33,081 nt of DNA from Armatimonadota bacterium. GTDB lineage: Bacteria; Bacteroidota; Ignavibacteria; OLB7. Below, piece by piece: positions 24,796 to 33,081 of the stretch. Where the stretch lies: NCBI GenBank assembly GCA_020850315.1, contig JADZEY010000071.1, forward strand, positions 1 through 33,081, read 5' to 3'. How positions within the stretch are numbered: the first letter of the stretch is position 1; the number at the start of each line of letters is the position of its first letter. The notes below the pieces were generated by a model. The model made no database searches. It worked only from the letters and a program-made list of their open reading frames with translations, and was not told the DNA's origin. Both the position numbers and the translations under genes were made by a program.

Positions 24796-26268
24796 CTACA
24801 CCCGATCCACCACAATCATGTTTGTGCTGGCTTTTTCATCCAACGGGTAGCCAGTGGTGATGATAACGGTGTCCCCTTCCTCCACCACACCTGCTTCGAT
24901 TGCTGCGCGCTTCATCATCGAGATAGCGTCCTCGGTGTCGTCCGGCTGCTCAATGGTGATGGTGTAGATGCCCCGGTACAGGCATAGTCTTCGGCAAACA
25001 TCCAGGTCCTGGGTCATCACGATTATCGGAGCATCGGGGCGTTGGCGCGACATTGTTCGGGCGGTGTTTCCGGTGTAGGATAGGCAAAAAATCGCGCTGG
25101 CGTTCACCTGCGACGACAACACACAGGCCGCCACAGCTACCGCATTTTCGGCCATCTCCGTCTCGGTCTCCCCTGTTGTTGAACGCTTCCAGTTGGGGTC
25201 GAACCGGACGACGCTTTCGGTGGAGCGAAGGATGTCGTTCATGGTCATCACCGCCTCGACAGGGAACGCACCAACGGAGGTTTCCGCCGAAAGCATCACC
25301 ACATCGGTTCCGTCATACACGGCGTTGGCAACGTCCGAACTTTCGGCACGGGTGGGGCGCGGATTCTGGACCATGGACTCCAACATCTGCGTTGCAGTAA
25401 TCACCGGTTTGCCAAGCTCGCGGCACTTCCGGATGATCCTTTTTTGCAGCAACGGGACCTCGTAGCTGGGAAGCTCCACCCCCAAATCACCGCGCGCAAT
25501 CATCACAGCATCGGTGGCCATGATGATCGCGTCCAGCTCCCGAATCGCCTCAATTTTTTCGATCTTGGCAATCACTGGCGTGGTTTTGCCATGCTTGGCA
25601 ATCAGCCGCTTCAGGTCGGAAATATCTTTTGCCGAACGGACAAACGACAACGCCACATAATCCACCCCAAGCGACAAACCGAACTCCAAATCGCGCCGGT
25701 CTTTTGCCGTCAGGCTTGGCTCGCTAACGTTCACCCCGGGAAGGTTCACCCCTTTGTGCTCCTTCAGCAGCCCACCGTTGATAACGTCGCAGGCAATGTT
25801 GCGCCCACTTTTGGCCACCACCCGCAGCCGCAGCAATCCATCATCCAGGAAGATGCTATCGCCGGTGCGAACGTCATCGGCAAGTTTTTTGTACTGGACA
25901 GGTATCCGTTTATCGCCGCTGGCAACGGCATCGGTGGTAAGGATGATCCGCTCGGCAGGGCGCAGCAGCACCGGGCCATCGGGAAGCGTCCCCACACGAA
26001 TCTTTGGCCCCTGCAAATCTTGGATAATGGCGATGTGCCGCTCAAGCTCGGCAGAAACTTCCCGCGTCATCTCGGCCAGCTTCCGGTGGGTTTCATATTT
26101 GGAGTGCGAGAAGTTGAGGCGAACAGCATCGGCACCAGCCAGTATCAGTTGGCGAATCCGCTCCTTTGTTGCCGTTGCCGGCCCAAGCGTGCAAAGGATT
26201 TTGGTGTGCTGAAGCGACGGGGGGAAAAAGAGTTGCTCTTCGAGGGTAGCTTTCTTGGTTTTCGACAT
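24796..26268 (-). CDS. pyk: Pyruvate kinase
   Basis: A 490-aa pyruvate kinase, converting phosphoenolpyruvate and ADP to pyruvate and ATP in glycolysis. Motifs: HTKILCTLGPA near 21-31, RLNFSHS (about 50-56), IQDLQGPKIRVG (about 82-93), the active-site VIAKIEKIEA and IMIARGDLGVELP-like stretch (here VMIARGDLGVELP), and the K+/substrate segment ATQMLESMVQNPRPTRAE. The C-terminal regulatory domain (about 360-490) is present, ending DEKASTNMIVVDRV. The ATG at 26268 is preferred; a TTG three codons upstream falls inside a possible promoter element. The 170 bp between it and smc show no gene. Confidence 0.96.
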   Translation of the reverse strand: MSKTKKATLEEQLFFPPSLQHTKILCTLGPATATKERIRQLILAGADAVRLNFSHSKYETHRKLAEMTREVSAELERHIAIIQDLQGPKIRVGTLPDGPVLLRPAERIILTTDAVASGDKRIPVQYKKLADDVRTGDSIFLDDGLLRLRVVAKSGRNIACDVINGGLLKEHKGVNLPGVNVSEPSLTAKDRRDLEFGLSLGVDYVALSFVRSAKDISDLKRLIAKHGKTTPVIAKIEKIEAIRELDAIIMATDAVMIARGDLGVELPSYEVPLLQKRIIRKCRELGKPVITATQMLESMVQNPRPTRAESSDVANAVYDGTDVVMLSAETSVGAFPVEAVMTMNDILRSTESVVRFDPNWKRSTTGETETEMAENAVAVAACVLSSQVNASAIFCLSYTGNTARTMSRQRPDAPIIVMTQDLDVCRRLCLYRGIYTITIEQPDDTEDAISMMKRAAIEAGVVEEGDTVIITTGYPLDEKASTNMIVVDRV

Positions 26269-26274
26269 AGACCG

Positions 26275-26303
26275 CAAAAATAAGAATGCAAGGCAATCGG
26301 CAA
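26275..26303 (-). promoter_or_regulatory. Candidate promoter of pyk
   Basis: TATTTTTG (26282-26275 on the - strand) matches TAnnTTTG, and a TTG lies 18 nt upstream (26303-26301), one base short of the usual 19-21. The element ends only 6 nt before the ATG, so a transcript from it would have almost no leader. Confidence 0.35.
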
Positions 26304-26363
26304 TCGGGGTTGATTCGGGGAAATTGTGTTATGAATAGGTGATGCTTACCCCACCACCGGACA

Positions 26364-27584
26364 TCACACACACCGCCGCCACACCGCATCCATCACAATC
26401 CCATGCTCAAGGCTGCGCAGGTCGTTCGGCGCACCGTGAACCGTTACCGACAGCAAGGGTGAGGTTGCGCCAACAGTGATTCTGCCAAGATCGCTGAACT
26501 GCAGAACCTCCGCGCCATGAATCGTCAAGGCTTCCAGCAACGTCCCGACAGGAAGATTCGGGAAGCCTTCCAACAAGATTTTCGCTTCATCGAACACATC
26601 AATGCTGGGGTTGGATCCGCGGCCATCGGTCCCGAACGCAAACCGTAACCCGTGCCGAACCATTGCCATCGCGTCGGGCAGTTTTCCGGTGATATGGAGG
26701 TTGGAAGCTGGCGAAAGAATCCCCCACGCCCCCCGGCTTGCCAGCAAGGCAAGCTCCTGCTCGGTAGCATCGGTTAGGTGAACCCCAACATAGTTTTCAT
26801 CAATGATCCCCATCCGGTCGTAGAACTCAATCGGCGAGATTCCGAACGCTTTCCATGTTGGTTCCCAGCCGCCAATCGCCTCCAGGAATTCACGCCATGG
26901 GCCGGCAGATTCTTGGTAGAGCAAGCGTTCCGCGGGGTCCTCGGCAAGGTGTTGGTAGGTGAACGTTCCATGCTGGGCGTTGCGCTGCTGGATCAGCTTC
27001 ATCAGCGGTGGCGAAACTGAGTACGGCGCGTGGGCAGCAACCGTGTAGGCGATTGCGTGGGGAAGCTCGGCAAGCTGCGTATCGTCCAGTGTAGAAAGCA
27101 TCCCCTGGTGAGCGCGGTGTTCGGGGAATCCCAACAGCTCGTGCATGAAACGGCAACGGATACCGGTTTCGGCAATCGCCGGAAGCGTCCGGAAGTTGTT
27201 TGCCACCTCACCAATGGCCACCGTCCCGCCCCGCATCATCTGCTGCAACACGGCACTGACCTGCTGCTGAAAAAGCTCCTCCGGTTGCGGTTCGCTTCCG
27301 CGCGAAGCAAGCAGCCCCTGCACCCATCGGGCCAATCCTTCCCCCCCGCCCACTGGTTGTTGGATACCGGCATCGGTAAGGTGGACATGGCAGTTGATAG
27401 CCCCCGGCATTAAAATTTGGTGATGCACGGTGGCATCGGCTTCCGAACGAAGCTGATTTACTGTGGCAATCGCCAGAATCCTTCCGCTGGCATCGCGCAG
27501 CACACCAACATCACTCCGCACGGGGTTTGGCTCACCGGGCTGAATCAGGAACTCAGCCGTGTGAAGGGTTTTTCCGTTGCTCAA
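26364..27584 (-). CDS. Amidohydrolase family protein, MTA/SAH or aminofutalosine deaminase-like
   Basis: A 406-aa metal-dependent hydrolase of the ATZ/TRZ-like amidohydrolase group. Metal and substrate positions are visible: H66 and H68 (CHVHL), H185 (HAPYS), H212 and E215 (QHLAE), H269 (VGVHLTD), D320 (FGTDGRGSNPS). The HAPYS and H-x-x-E pattern is typical of deaminases acting on adenosine derivatives such as methylthioadenosine, S-adenosylhomocysteine or aminofutalosine. Substrate cannot be assigned by eye. Translation starts at a TTG that overlaps the methyltransferase stop as TTGA, so the two are coupled. A partner SAM-dependent methyltransferase makes an adenosyl-derived substrate an attractive guess, no more. 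Confidence 0.85.
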   Translation of the reverse strand: MSNGKTLHTAEFLIQPGEPNPVRSDVGVLRDASGRILAIATVNQLRSEADATVHHQILMPGAINCHVHLTDAGIQQPVGGGEGLARWVQGLLASRGSEPQPEELFQQQVSAVLQQMMRGGTVAIGEVANNFRTLPAIAETGIRCRFMHELLGFPEHRAHQGMLSTLDDTQLAELPHAIAYTVAAHAPYSVSPPLMKLIQQRNAQHGTFTYQHLAEDPAERLLYQESAGPWREFLEAIGGWEPTWKAFGISPIEFYDRMGIIDENYVGVHLTDATEQELALLASRGAWGILSPASNLHITGKLPDAMAMVRHGLRFAFGTDGRGSNPSIDVFDEAKILLEGFPNLPVGTLLEALTIHGAEVLQFSDLGRITVGATSPLLSVTVHGAPNDLRSLEHGIVMDAVWRRCV

Positions 27585-28387
27585 ACTATTCCCTCCTGTT
27601 CTGTGGGTTCATTTCCCCACCATCCGATATGGATTTCGGTGTCGTACTCCACCCGCACGGTTCCATCTTGTTGGTGGCGATTGAAAAGATTCTGCAAGGC
27701 CTGGACTGCTTCGTCGAATCGCGGCTGGCCCGACGCCGGCATGTAGGAAGCCGAGCGGGCCCGGCCAATCAGTCCATCGGCATCGAAATACTGGAAGTTA
27801 TCGAGGATGGTGTGCTTGCGGTAGCATCCTGGGGCAAAAAAGCCTTCAACATCGCGCGCGCCGCCATCGGTGATTGTCCGGTGAATCACCGTGGTGTATT
27901 CGGATCCGAACGTAGCAAGCAGCGATTCGTACTCGCGGAGGAATGGCGTAGCGTCGGTGCGGCGGACGTTCCAAACAAGGGCAACAAGGCCATTGGGTTC
28001 AAGGATGCGGCGGAACTCCTTCTGCGTTGGGGCAGGATTGAACCAGTGGAAGGCTTGTCCGGCGGTAATCAGTCCAACGCTGTGATCGGGAAGTGTGGTG
28101 GATTCGGCAGTTGCGGGAACGCTGTGGAAGTTTGGGTAGCCAGCAAGAAATTCTTCCCCAGCCAGCCGCATTTCTTGGTTTGGCTCAATCCCGTACACCG
28201 GGTTGCCGTTGTCCAGAAAAAGCCGCGCCAGCAATCCGGTTCCGCTTCCAATGTCGGCAACAACGGTGTTTGGTGATACCCGATACTGCTGGCACAGAAG
28301 ATTAATAATCTGGGATGGATACCCCGGGCGATACCGAACATAATCATGCACGCGGTTGGAGAATCGGGTGGTGGGGTTGGGCTGCAT
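27581..28387 (-). CDS. Class I SAM-dependent methyltransferase
   Basis: A 268-aa methyltransferase of the UbiE/trans-aconitate methyltransferase-like type. It opens with FSNRVHDYVRYRPGYP (9-24), typical of this group. Motif I is VADIGSGTG (43-51), the motif II acidic residue is E68 in VYGIEPN, and the post-motif segment LITAGQAFHWFNP (about 107-119) is characteristic. Substrate unknown, probably a small molecule. It is 33 bp after paaD and coupled to the amidohydrolase by a 4-bp overlap, so it is likely part of the paa transcript. Confidence 0.88.
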   Translation of the reverse strand: MQPNPTTRFSNRVHDYVRYRPGYPSQIINLLCQQYRVSPNTVVADIGSGTGLLARLFLDNGNPVYGIEPNQEMRLAGEEFLAGYPNFHSVPATAESTTLPDHSVGLITAGQAFHWFNPAPTQKEFRRILEPNGLVALVWNVRRTDATPFLREYESLLATFGSEYTTVIHRTITDGGARDVEGFFAPGCYRKHTILDNFQYFDADGLIGRARSASYMPASGQPRFDEAVQALQNLFNRHQQDGTVRVEYDTEIHIGWWGNEPTEQEGIV

Positions 28388-28420
28388 GATGCTACAATGA
28401 TTTTTTATTGAGCCGTAACC

Positions 28421-28903
28421 TTACACCGGCTTGAACCCCTCGAACGCTTGGCGGCAGTTGTTGCAGTAGTGCAGCGAACGGCAAAGTGTGGGGCCAAATG
28501 GTGAGTGAAGCGTGGTGTTGTGGCTGCCACAATACGGGCAGGGAGTGTTGTTCAGAACCTCTAATTCCAGACCCCCTTCGTAGCGGGGTGGCGGCGCAAG
28601 CCCGTGCTGGCCCAGCGCACGTAATCCTTCTTCGGTGATCTTGTTGGTGTTCCATTCGTCCTGGAACGTCATCTGCACGTCGCTTTGCGGGAAGCCAAGC
28701 TGGGCAAGGCGTTCGCGCACTTGCTGCTGCATGTAGTCCATTGCCGGGCAGCCCACAAATGTTGGGGTCATCCGAACGTGCGGGATTCCAGCATCGTCAA
28801 GGCTGACGGCGGTGATGACCCCAAGATCAACCAGCGAGATGGTCGGTATCTCAGGGTCTTTCACCGATTTCAACGCTTCCCAGATTTCATCTATCGTAGG
28901 CAT
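28421..28903 (-). CDS. paaD: Phenylacetyl-CoA epoxidase assembly subunit PaaD
   Basis: A 160-aa PaaD. The N-terminal MIP18/DUF59 domain (5-85) has DPEIP (17-21) and the conserved FVGCPAMDY (49-57, C52). The C-terminal part is a zinc ribbon with C122, C125, C147 and C150 (CPYCGS...CNNC), as in true PaaD rather than general iron-sulphur assembly SufT-like proteins. PaaD is needed to mature the epoxidase complex, probably its iron-sulphur or di-iron centre. The ATG at 28903 is chosen because AGGGGGA lies about 7 nt upstream. It follows paaC after 14 bp. Confidence 0.93.
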   Translation of the reverse strand: MPTIDEIWEALKSVKDPEIPTISLVDLGVITAVSLDDAGIPHVRMTPTFVGCPAMDYMQQQVRERLAQLGFPQSDVQMTFQDEWNTNKITEEGLRALGQHGLAPPPRYEGGLELEVLNNTPCPYCGSHNTTLHSPFGPTLCRSLHYCNNCRQAFEGFKPV

Positions 28904-28917
28904 TGCTTCCCCCTTGC

Positions 28918-29685
28918 TTACCATTCGGCGGCTGGATCAATCCGATAGACCTCGGCCATCTCGTTCAACATCGGCTGAAGATGCACGGTGTGGTATCCTT
29001 TTCTTCCACCGTAGCTTGCGGCAAGGTCGGCCCCCTCCACCAAGGGCATCCGCAATGTGGCTTGCTCCAACACTGGGGCAATCAGCTCCAGCCAGCGTTG
29101 CTGCACCTGTCCTTCCCCCGGATAGATCCCCGCCGCCGCAAGCTCGCCATCAAACTCGGATGGTTCAAACATCCCCAACGCCAGCGGAAACGTCTCGTTC
29201 AATGCCGATTGCATTCGCGCGTGGCTTTCTTCGTTCCCCTGCGCGCCAAGCTGCACCACCCATGTTTTTGCATGGAACAAGTGATACTTGATCTCCCCTT
29301 TGATTTTGCGTGCAAGCTGCGCCAGCGGCACAACGGTGGATTGCTCCAATGCTTCGTACCGAACCCACTCGGCGGCATCGTGCAGGAAGTGGCGGATCAG
29401 GCTGAAGGCGTAGTCGCCAATGGGAAGCTCAACAAGGTGGCAACAACGGAATTGCGCTTCGTTGCGGGTGAAGGCGACGGTGTCGGGGTCCGGCTGGCCG
29501 AAGTTGGTGTGAAGGATGTTGTACAACGCCTGCGCGTGCCCCAGCTTGTCCTGGGCAATCGAGGAGAAGGCGATGTCTTCTTCTAACATCGGCCCCAGGC
29601 CGGTCCACTCGGAGTTGCGATGGGCGATGATAAGGGCATCATCAGCTAATCGGGTAATGAGGTCGGTGATCGCTGCTTCGTTCAT
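28918..29685 (-). CDS. paaC: Phenylacetyl-CoA epoxidase structural subunit PaaC
   Basis: A 255-aa ferritin-like helical protein, the structural partner of PaaA in the (PaaAC)2 core. Typical segments: NSEWTGLGPMLEEDIAFSS (24-42), AQDKLGHAQALY (44-55), and GEIKYHLFHAKTWV (about 128-141). The length is as usual for PaaC. The start codon overlaps the paaB stop (ATGA), so the two are coupled. The epoxidase oxidises the aromatic ring of phenylacetyl-CoA to the 1,2-epoxide under aerobic conditions. Confidence 0.94.
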   Translation of the reverse strand: MNEAAITDLITRLADDALIIAHRNSEWTGLGPMLEEDIAFSSIAQDKLGHAQALYNILHTNFGQPDPDTVAFTRNEAQFRCCHLVELPIGDYAFSLIRHFLHDAAEWVRYEALEQSTVVPLAQLARKIKGEIKYHLFHAKTWVVQLGAQGNEESHARMQSALNETFPLALGMFEPSEFDGELAAAGIYPGEGQVQQRWLELIAPVLEQATLRMPLVEGADLAASYGGRKGYHTVHLQPMLNEMAEVYRIDPAAEW

Positions 29686-30083
29686 GCTGCCCCCTCGGAC
29701 TTGGCTTGTGCTTGTTGTTGCTTAAATGCGCTTACCCGGTTACCAACGCGGTATCCCCCAGCGTCGCGGTATTTTTTTTCGGCGTTGGTGGCAAAGATGT
29801 CTTCGTCTTCGGTGTTTAACGTTAGGATGTCGGCAGTGCGGACCACCCAAATGCCAACGCACTTGAACCGGCGGGCATATTGCTCCTTGGCCATCACCAG
29901 TGCAAGCTCGGCATTGGGCGCGTGTAGCGAGCCAACATGCTCCGAGAAATCACCCCGTTTCTGCTGGTGGAACACCTCCCACGTCTCGAACTGGTCAAGG
30001 TCTTCTTTCGGTTCTAATGGTCTGGAATCTTCGGATGGAATTCCGGCCCGCGTGATGCGGGGGTCAAGCGATTGGATGGTCAT
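29682..30083 (-). CDS. paaB: Phenylacetyl-CoA epoxidase subunit PaaB
   Basis: A 133-aa PaaB with the conserved segment FETWEVFHQQKRGDFSEHVG and then ELALVMAKEQYARRF and GIWVVRTADI. The protein is longer than the roughly 95 aa of E. coli, with an acidic N-terminal tail of about 30 residues and a C-terminal Lys/Gln tail. PaaB bridges PaaAC dimers in the complex. The ATG at 30083 is chosen; a longer frame upstream translates to a hydrophobic stretch not seen in the family. It lies 147 bp after paaA, a gap that holds an A/T run but no clear gene. Confidence 0.92.
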   Translation of the reverse strand: MTIQSLDPRITRAGIPSEDSRPLEPKEDLDQFETWEVFHQQKRGDFSEHVGSLHAPNAELALVMAKEQYARRFKCVGIWVVRTADILTLNTEDEDIFATNAEKKYRDAGGYRVGNRVSAFKQQQAQAKSEGAA

Positions 30084-30230
30084 GCTGGATGGTTGTTCGT
30101 TGGCTTCTTCCAATGGAACACAAGTGAACAAGAACAAGGCACAGAGAGGAAACACACCGAATACCGAGCAATGCTCTGCGTGTGTGTGGACACTCCCCGT
30201 GCCTACTTTTTTTACGGAACGGAGGTGCTG

Positions 30231-31214
30231 TTACGACAGTGGCGCGACGTACGCATGGTTCGGTTTGCGGAGTGCTTGGCGAACCCAACGGCCTTGTTCT
30301 TCGGCCATTCGGCGGACAGCAAGCCGCTCGGCATTGCACGGCCCATCGCCGTTGATAACCCGCTTAAACTCATCCCAATCGGGGTCGCTAAACTCCCACT
30401 CGCCGGTCTCTTCGTTCTTCCGAAGGTTGGGGTCGGGGACGGTCAGCCCCAACTCCCAAATTTTGGGGACGTAGGTATCAAGGAACTCCTGCCGCATTGC
30501 GTCGTTGGTCGCCATTTTCACCTTCCAGCGCACCAGTTTTTCGGTGTGCTGCGACACCTTATCGGGCGGGCCATGGAAGTGCATGATTGGCCCCCACCAA
30601 CGGTTCAGTGCTTCTTGCAGCATGGCGCGTTGGGTTGGCGTACCGGTGGCAAGCGTGACCACGTTGTCGTAGCCATACTTCAGGTGGAACGATTCCTCGA
30701 TGCAGATCCGGGCCAATGCACGGCAGTAGGGGCCGTAGCTCCCTTTGGCGTTGGTGTGCTGGTTGATGATTGCTCCGGCATCAATCAGCCAAGCAATCAC
30801 GGCGGTGTCGGCCCAAGTGAGGGCGGGATAGTTGAAGACGTTGGAGTATTTGGATTTGCCGCTCAGCAGGTCATCAATCATTGCTTCGCGCGGTTTGCCC
30901 AGCGTTTCGGCCGCGCTGTACAGAAGCTGGGCATGGCCAACTTCATCTTGCACTTTTGCCATCAACGCCATTTTCCGTTTGAAGCCGGGGGCGCGGGTGA
31001 TCCAAGTCCCTTCCGGCAACGCGCCGATGATTTCGGAGTGGGCGTGCTGCTCGATCATTCGGATCAGTTGGCGGCGGTATTCGGCGGGCATCCAATCGTG
31101 CGGCTCAATCTTTTCCCCACGATCAATGCGTGCCTCGAACGCGGCAAGAAGTTCAGGGTCGTCGGCGGCCTGCTGGCCGGCTGGTGTGTCAACTATCGAA
31201 AGATTTCCGTACAT
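30231..31214 (-). CDS. paaA: Phenylacetyl-CoA epoxidase catalytic subunit PaaA
   Basis: A 327-aa PaaA, the catalytic di-iron subunit. The carboxylate-bridged site is visible: E61 ([11 protein letters not shown]), E91 and H94 (QDEVGHAQ), E173 or E174 and H177 ([11 protein letters not shown]). Also typical are [20 protein letters not shown] and [14 protein letters not shown]. It starts at the ATG at 31214, with GGAG about 9 nt upstream. It is the first gene of the paaABCD operon and lies next to two palindromes. The electron-donating reductase PaaE is not encoded in the window. Confidence 0.96.
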   Translation of the reverse strand: MYGNLSIVDTPAGQQAADDPELLAAFEARIDRGEKIEPHDWMPAEYRRQLIRMIEQHAHSEIIGALPEGTWITRAPGFKRKMALMAKVQDEVGHAQLLYSAAETLGKPREAMIDDLLSGKSKYSNVFNYPALTWADTAVIAWLIDAGAIINQHTNAKGSYGPYCRALARICIEESFHLKYGYDNVVTLATGTPTQRAMLQEALNRWWGPIMHFHGPPDKVSQHTEKLVRWKVKMATNDAMRQEFLDTYVPKIWELGLTVPDPNLRKNEETGEWEFSDPDWDEFKRVINGDGPCNAERLAVRRMAEEQGRWVRQALRKPNHAYVAPLS

Positions 31215-31264
31215 CGCAGGTGCTCCGTGTGGAATTGCTGGTTGGATGCTGGATTAGGTTTGCT

Positions 31265-31295
31265 TCTGAAGATTCTTCAGATGTGAAAATTTTCA
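31265..31295. promoter_or_regulatory. Two adjacent palindromes upstream of paaA, candidate operators
   Basis: TCTGAAGATTCTTCAGA (31265-31281, 7-bp arms, 3-bp centre) and the perfect 12-bp palindrome TGAAAATTTTCA (31284-31295) lie 50-80 bp before the paaA start. Both contain the half-site TGAA/TTCA. They sit where a repressor of the phenylacetate genes would be expected. No regulator gene is in the window. The rest of the 179-bp gap (31215-31393) shows no gene. Confidence 0.45.
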
Positions 31296-31393
31296 GACGG
31301 CGGGCAAGTTACGCAAAGAAGGAAGCTGGTGCGGGAATCGCAACCGTTACAATAAACATACGCCCCAAGCCGCGCCAGCAACACTGACGCAGG

Positions 31394-32955
31394 TCACGTT
31401 TTTTTCGTGCTTTGTTTTGAAGTCTGGTGATTGGGAAACGATGGAGTTGTAATGGCTGGATTGAACAATCGCGCAGCAGCTTCCAGTTCTTCCGGGCTAC
31501 CGATCAGACCGATAAGATCGCCTTGCTGAAAGTGCATATCGGATTTAGGATTGGGGATAACTTGCTGGTCACGTACTAACGCAATAACCGAGGCTCCAAC
31601 AGTATTACGGATATTCGACTCGGCCAGTGCCTTTCCGATCATTTCACAATTCTCGGTGACTGGTTGCCATGTGATCTCTAAGCCACGGACAGTATTCAGT
31701 AGCTGATCCAGATGGGTGTATTTACTATCAGGGTTCTGATTTTCTTGTGCCCCCACATAAGCGTCGCGCCGCACACTATCAACATAGGGCTGAATCTGGC
31801 TCATGGGATAACCCAGGCTTAGCAAGGTATGGCGCACAAGCTCTAAGCCCCCTTCTAATTCTGGGTGAATAACATGTTGAGCGCCATGCTCAATCAACCG
31901 AGCTACACCCGATTCCGCGCTTGCGCGGGCAATAATGGTAAGGTTCGGAGCAATATCATGGGCAGCAGTGGCAATCAGTTCGGCGGTGGTTTGGTCTGGA
32001 ACAGTAATCACTAATGCACGCGCTTGCTGTAGATCGGCATGGGTCAGAATTTCAGAGTTTGCTGCATCACCATACAGAGTTTTGATTCCAGCCTGCTGAA
32101 TTTCTGTTGCATAGACAACATCTTTCTCAATTACTAAATACGATAGCCCCAAACGCTGCAACACACGCCCGATATGTTTTCCAACGCGGCCATAGCCGAT
32201 AATGACAACATGGCCCATGAAATGCTCATCCTTGGGATAAGGTTGAGGCACGATAACAGCCGAATCTAAACGCTTCCACAACCATGGAAGGCGCTGCAGA
32301 GAGGATTCCATCCACGGAATTGCACGGAACATTAAAGGGTTAATCACAATTGACAGAAGGGATGCCGCCAGAATCAGACTGTATTGTTCCTTGGTAAGCA
32401 ACCCCAATCCAACCCCTGCTTGGCCAACTATAAAGGAGAATTCCCCGATCTGGCTAAGCCCCGCCCCAACCACTGTCATGGTTCGTGCAGATGCAGGCAA
32501 GAACACTCCTAGCAAGACGGTGATGACTGTTTTGCCAACAACAACCAACAACGTCAGTGTAATCACCTGGCCAAGGTTTGCCCACACAACTGCAGGATTC
32601 ACCAGCATGCCTACAGAAACAAAGAACAGGACAGAGAAGATGTCACGGAAAGGTGTTACTTCTGCCCCTACATGATGGCTAATATCAGACTCGGCGATCA
32701 CGACCCCTGCAAGAAATGCACCAAGTGCCAGCGAAACATTGAACAAAGCATAGGCTGCGTAGGCTGCACCAAGTGCCAATCCAACAACAACCAGAAGGAA
32801 CAGTTCACGGGAACGTGTGTGGGCAATCAGCGTAAGCAACCACGGAAGAAATCGCCCACCAAGCAACAGCATCAACAGAACGAAGGCGATGGTTTTAAGC
32901 AAGGCAAAACCTATGCTTACCAGAGGGTTTCCTGGTTCACCGGTATGAGCATCTA
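31394..32955 (-). pseudogene. N-terminally truncated CPA2 cation/proton antiporter with RCK domains (KefB/YbaL-like)
   Basis: The remaining 500 or so residues start inside the family: TRSRELFLLVVVGLALG aligns with roughly residue 200 of KefB/YbaL proteins, so the first third of the transporter is missing. Present are several membrane helices (ALGAFLAGVVIAESD; FFVSVGMLV; GLSQIGEFSFIVGQ), an RCK/TrkA-N domain with GYGRVG (about 235-240 from the TTG at 32902), and a TrkA-C domain (about 410-490). The family-like frame continues upstream of that TTG (NIIDAHTGEPGNPLVSIGFA) up to an IS3 end near 32956. Without the N-terminal helices it should not transport. Base composition looks more AT-rich than its neighbours, so it may have been acquired. 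Confidence 0.75.
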
Positions 32956-33081
32956 TGATATTCCCCCGAAAAAGTGGATAGGGAGTTAGGAGGGTGAGGC
33001 GTGGCGGCGTTCGAACTCGGCTGGTGTTTCGTAGCCAAGCGTTGAATGCCGCCGCCGTTGGTTGTAAAAGACCTCAATGTA
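32956..33081 (-). mobile_element. End of an IS3-family insertion sequence (partial)
   Basis: The sequence TTCCCCCGAAAAAGTGGATAGGG just outside the transposase stop resembles terminal inverted repeats of IS3-family elements. The antiporter homology stops at about 32956, which places the junction there. The other end is beyond the window. Confidence 0.7.
32986..33081 (-). CDS. IS3-family transposase, C-terminal fragment (partial)
   Basis: The last 31 residues of an OrfB-type DDE transposase are visible, reading YIEVFYNQRRRHSTLGYE and ending AEFERRHASPS. The FYNxxRRHSxLGYxTPxxFE pattern is diagnostic of the rve integrase core tail in the IS3 family. The gene runs off the right edge of the window, so the catalytic residues cannot be checked. 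Confidence 0.93.
   Translation of the reverse strand, partial: YIEVFYNQRRRHSTLGYETPAEFERRHASPS

Noticed and set aside
26329-26363. Weak hairpin after the amidohydrolase gene as a terminator
   Set aside because: A stem of about 7 bp with a G-T pair and no T run; too weak to call.
30072-31286. A 404-codon + strand frame opposite paaA
   Set aside because: A shadow of paaA, which has intact di-iron residues and family homology.

Overview
The window looks like chromosomal DNA from a non-photosynthetic bacterium of the Bacteroidota/Chlorobiota (FCB) assemblage. The evidence is a TAnnTTTG-type promoter with an upstream TTTG element (17187-17219), RpoB and RpoC lengths (1267 and 1433 aa) in the range I know for that group, and several genes lacking a clear Shine-Dalgarno. 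The phylum is an inference; genus is not determinable by eye. Apart from a short left-hand block and one + strand gene at 18.4-20.1 kb, everything is on the minus strand.

Left end (1-4.0 kb, + strand): a cluster of short GC-rich hairpin repeats, then a two-gene operon. It encodes a YhcG/DUF1016-type PD-(D/E)XK nuclease and, overlapping it by 8 bp, a GIY-YIG-like domain fused to a superfamily 2 helicase. This is a candidate anti-phage or restriction module. It is followed by two more hairpins and a strong bidirectional terminator that separates it from the convergent rpoC.

Information-processing block (4.2-17.2 kb, - strand): in transcription order tRNA-Tyr, tRNA-Thr, tRNA-Gly, rpmG, tRNA-Trp, a decayed 73-nt tandem copy of part of tRNA-Trp, secE, nusG, rplK, rplA, rplJ, rplL, rpoB, rpoC. 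It begins at a good promoter in front of tRNA-Tyr. Structured spacers precede rplJ (a probable L10 leader) and lie between rplL and rpoB (a 463-bp spacer with two hairpins).

Middle (17.2-26.3 kb): lpxB (lipid A synthesis, so an LPS-bearing envelope); a divergent exported TlpA-like thioredoxin-fold protein; a lipoprotein translationally coupled to smc; and pyruvate kinase.

Right part (26.3-33.1 kb): a probable single operon paaA-paaB-paaC-paaD, methyltransferase, amidohydrolase. The paa genes encode the phenylacetyl-CoA epoxidase core; paaE and the later pathway genes are not in the window. Two adjacent palindromes upstream of paaA are candidate operators. Further right is a CPA2-type cation/proton antiporter that lacks its N-terminal third, cut by an IS3-family element whose transposase C-terminus runs off the right edge. 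This last gene looks more AT-rich than its neighbours and may have been acquired.
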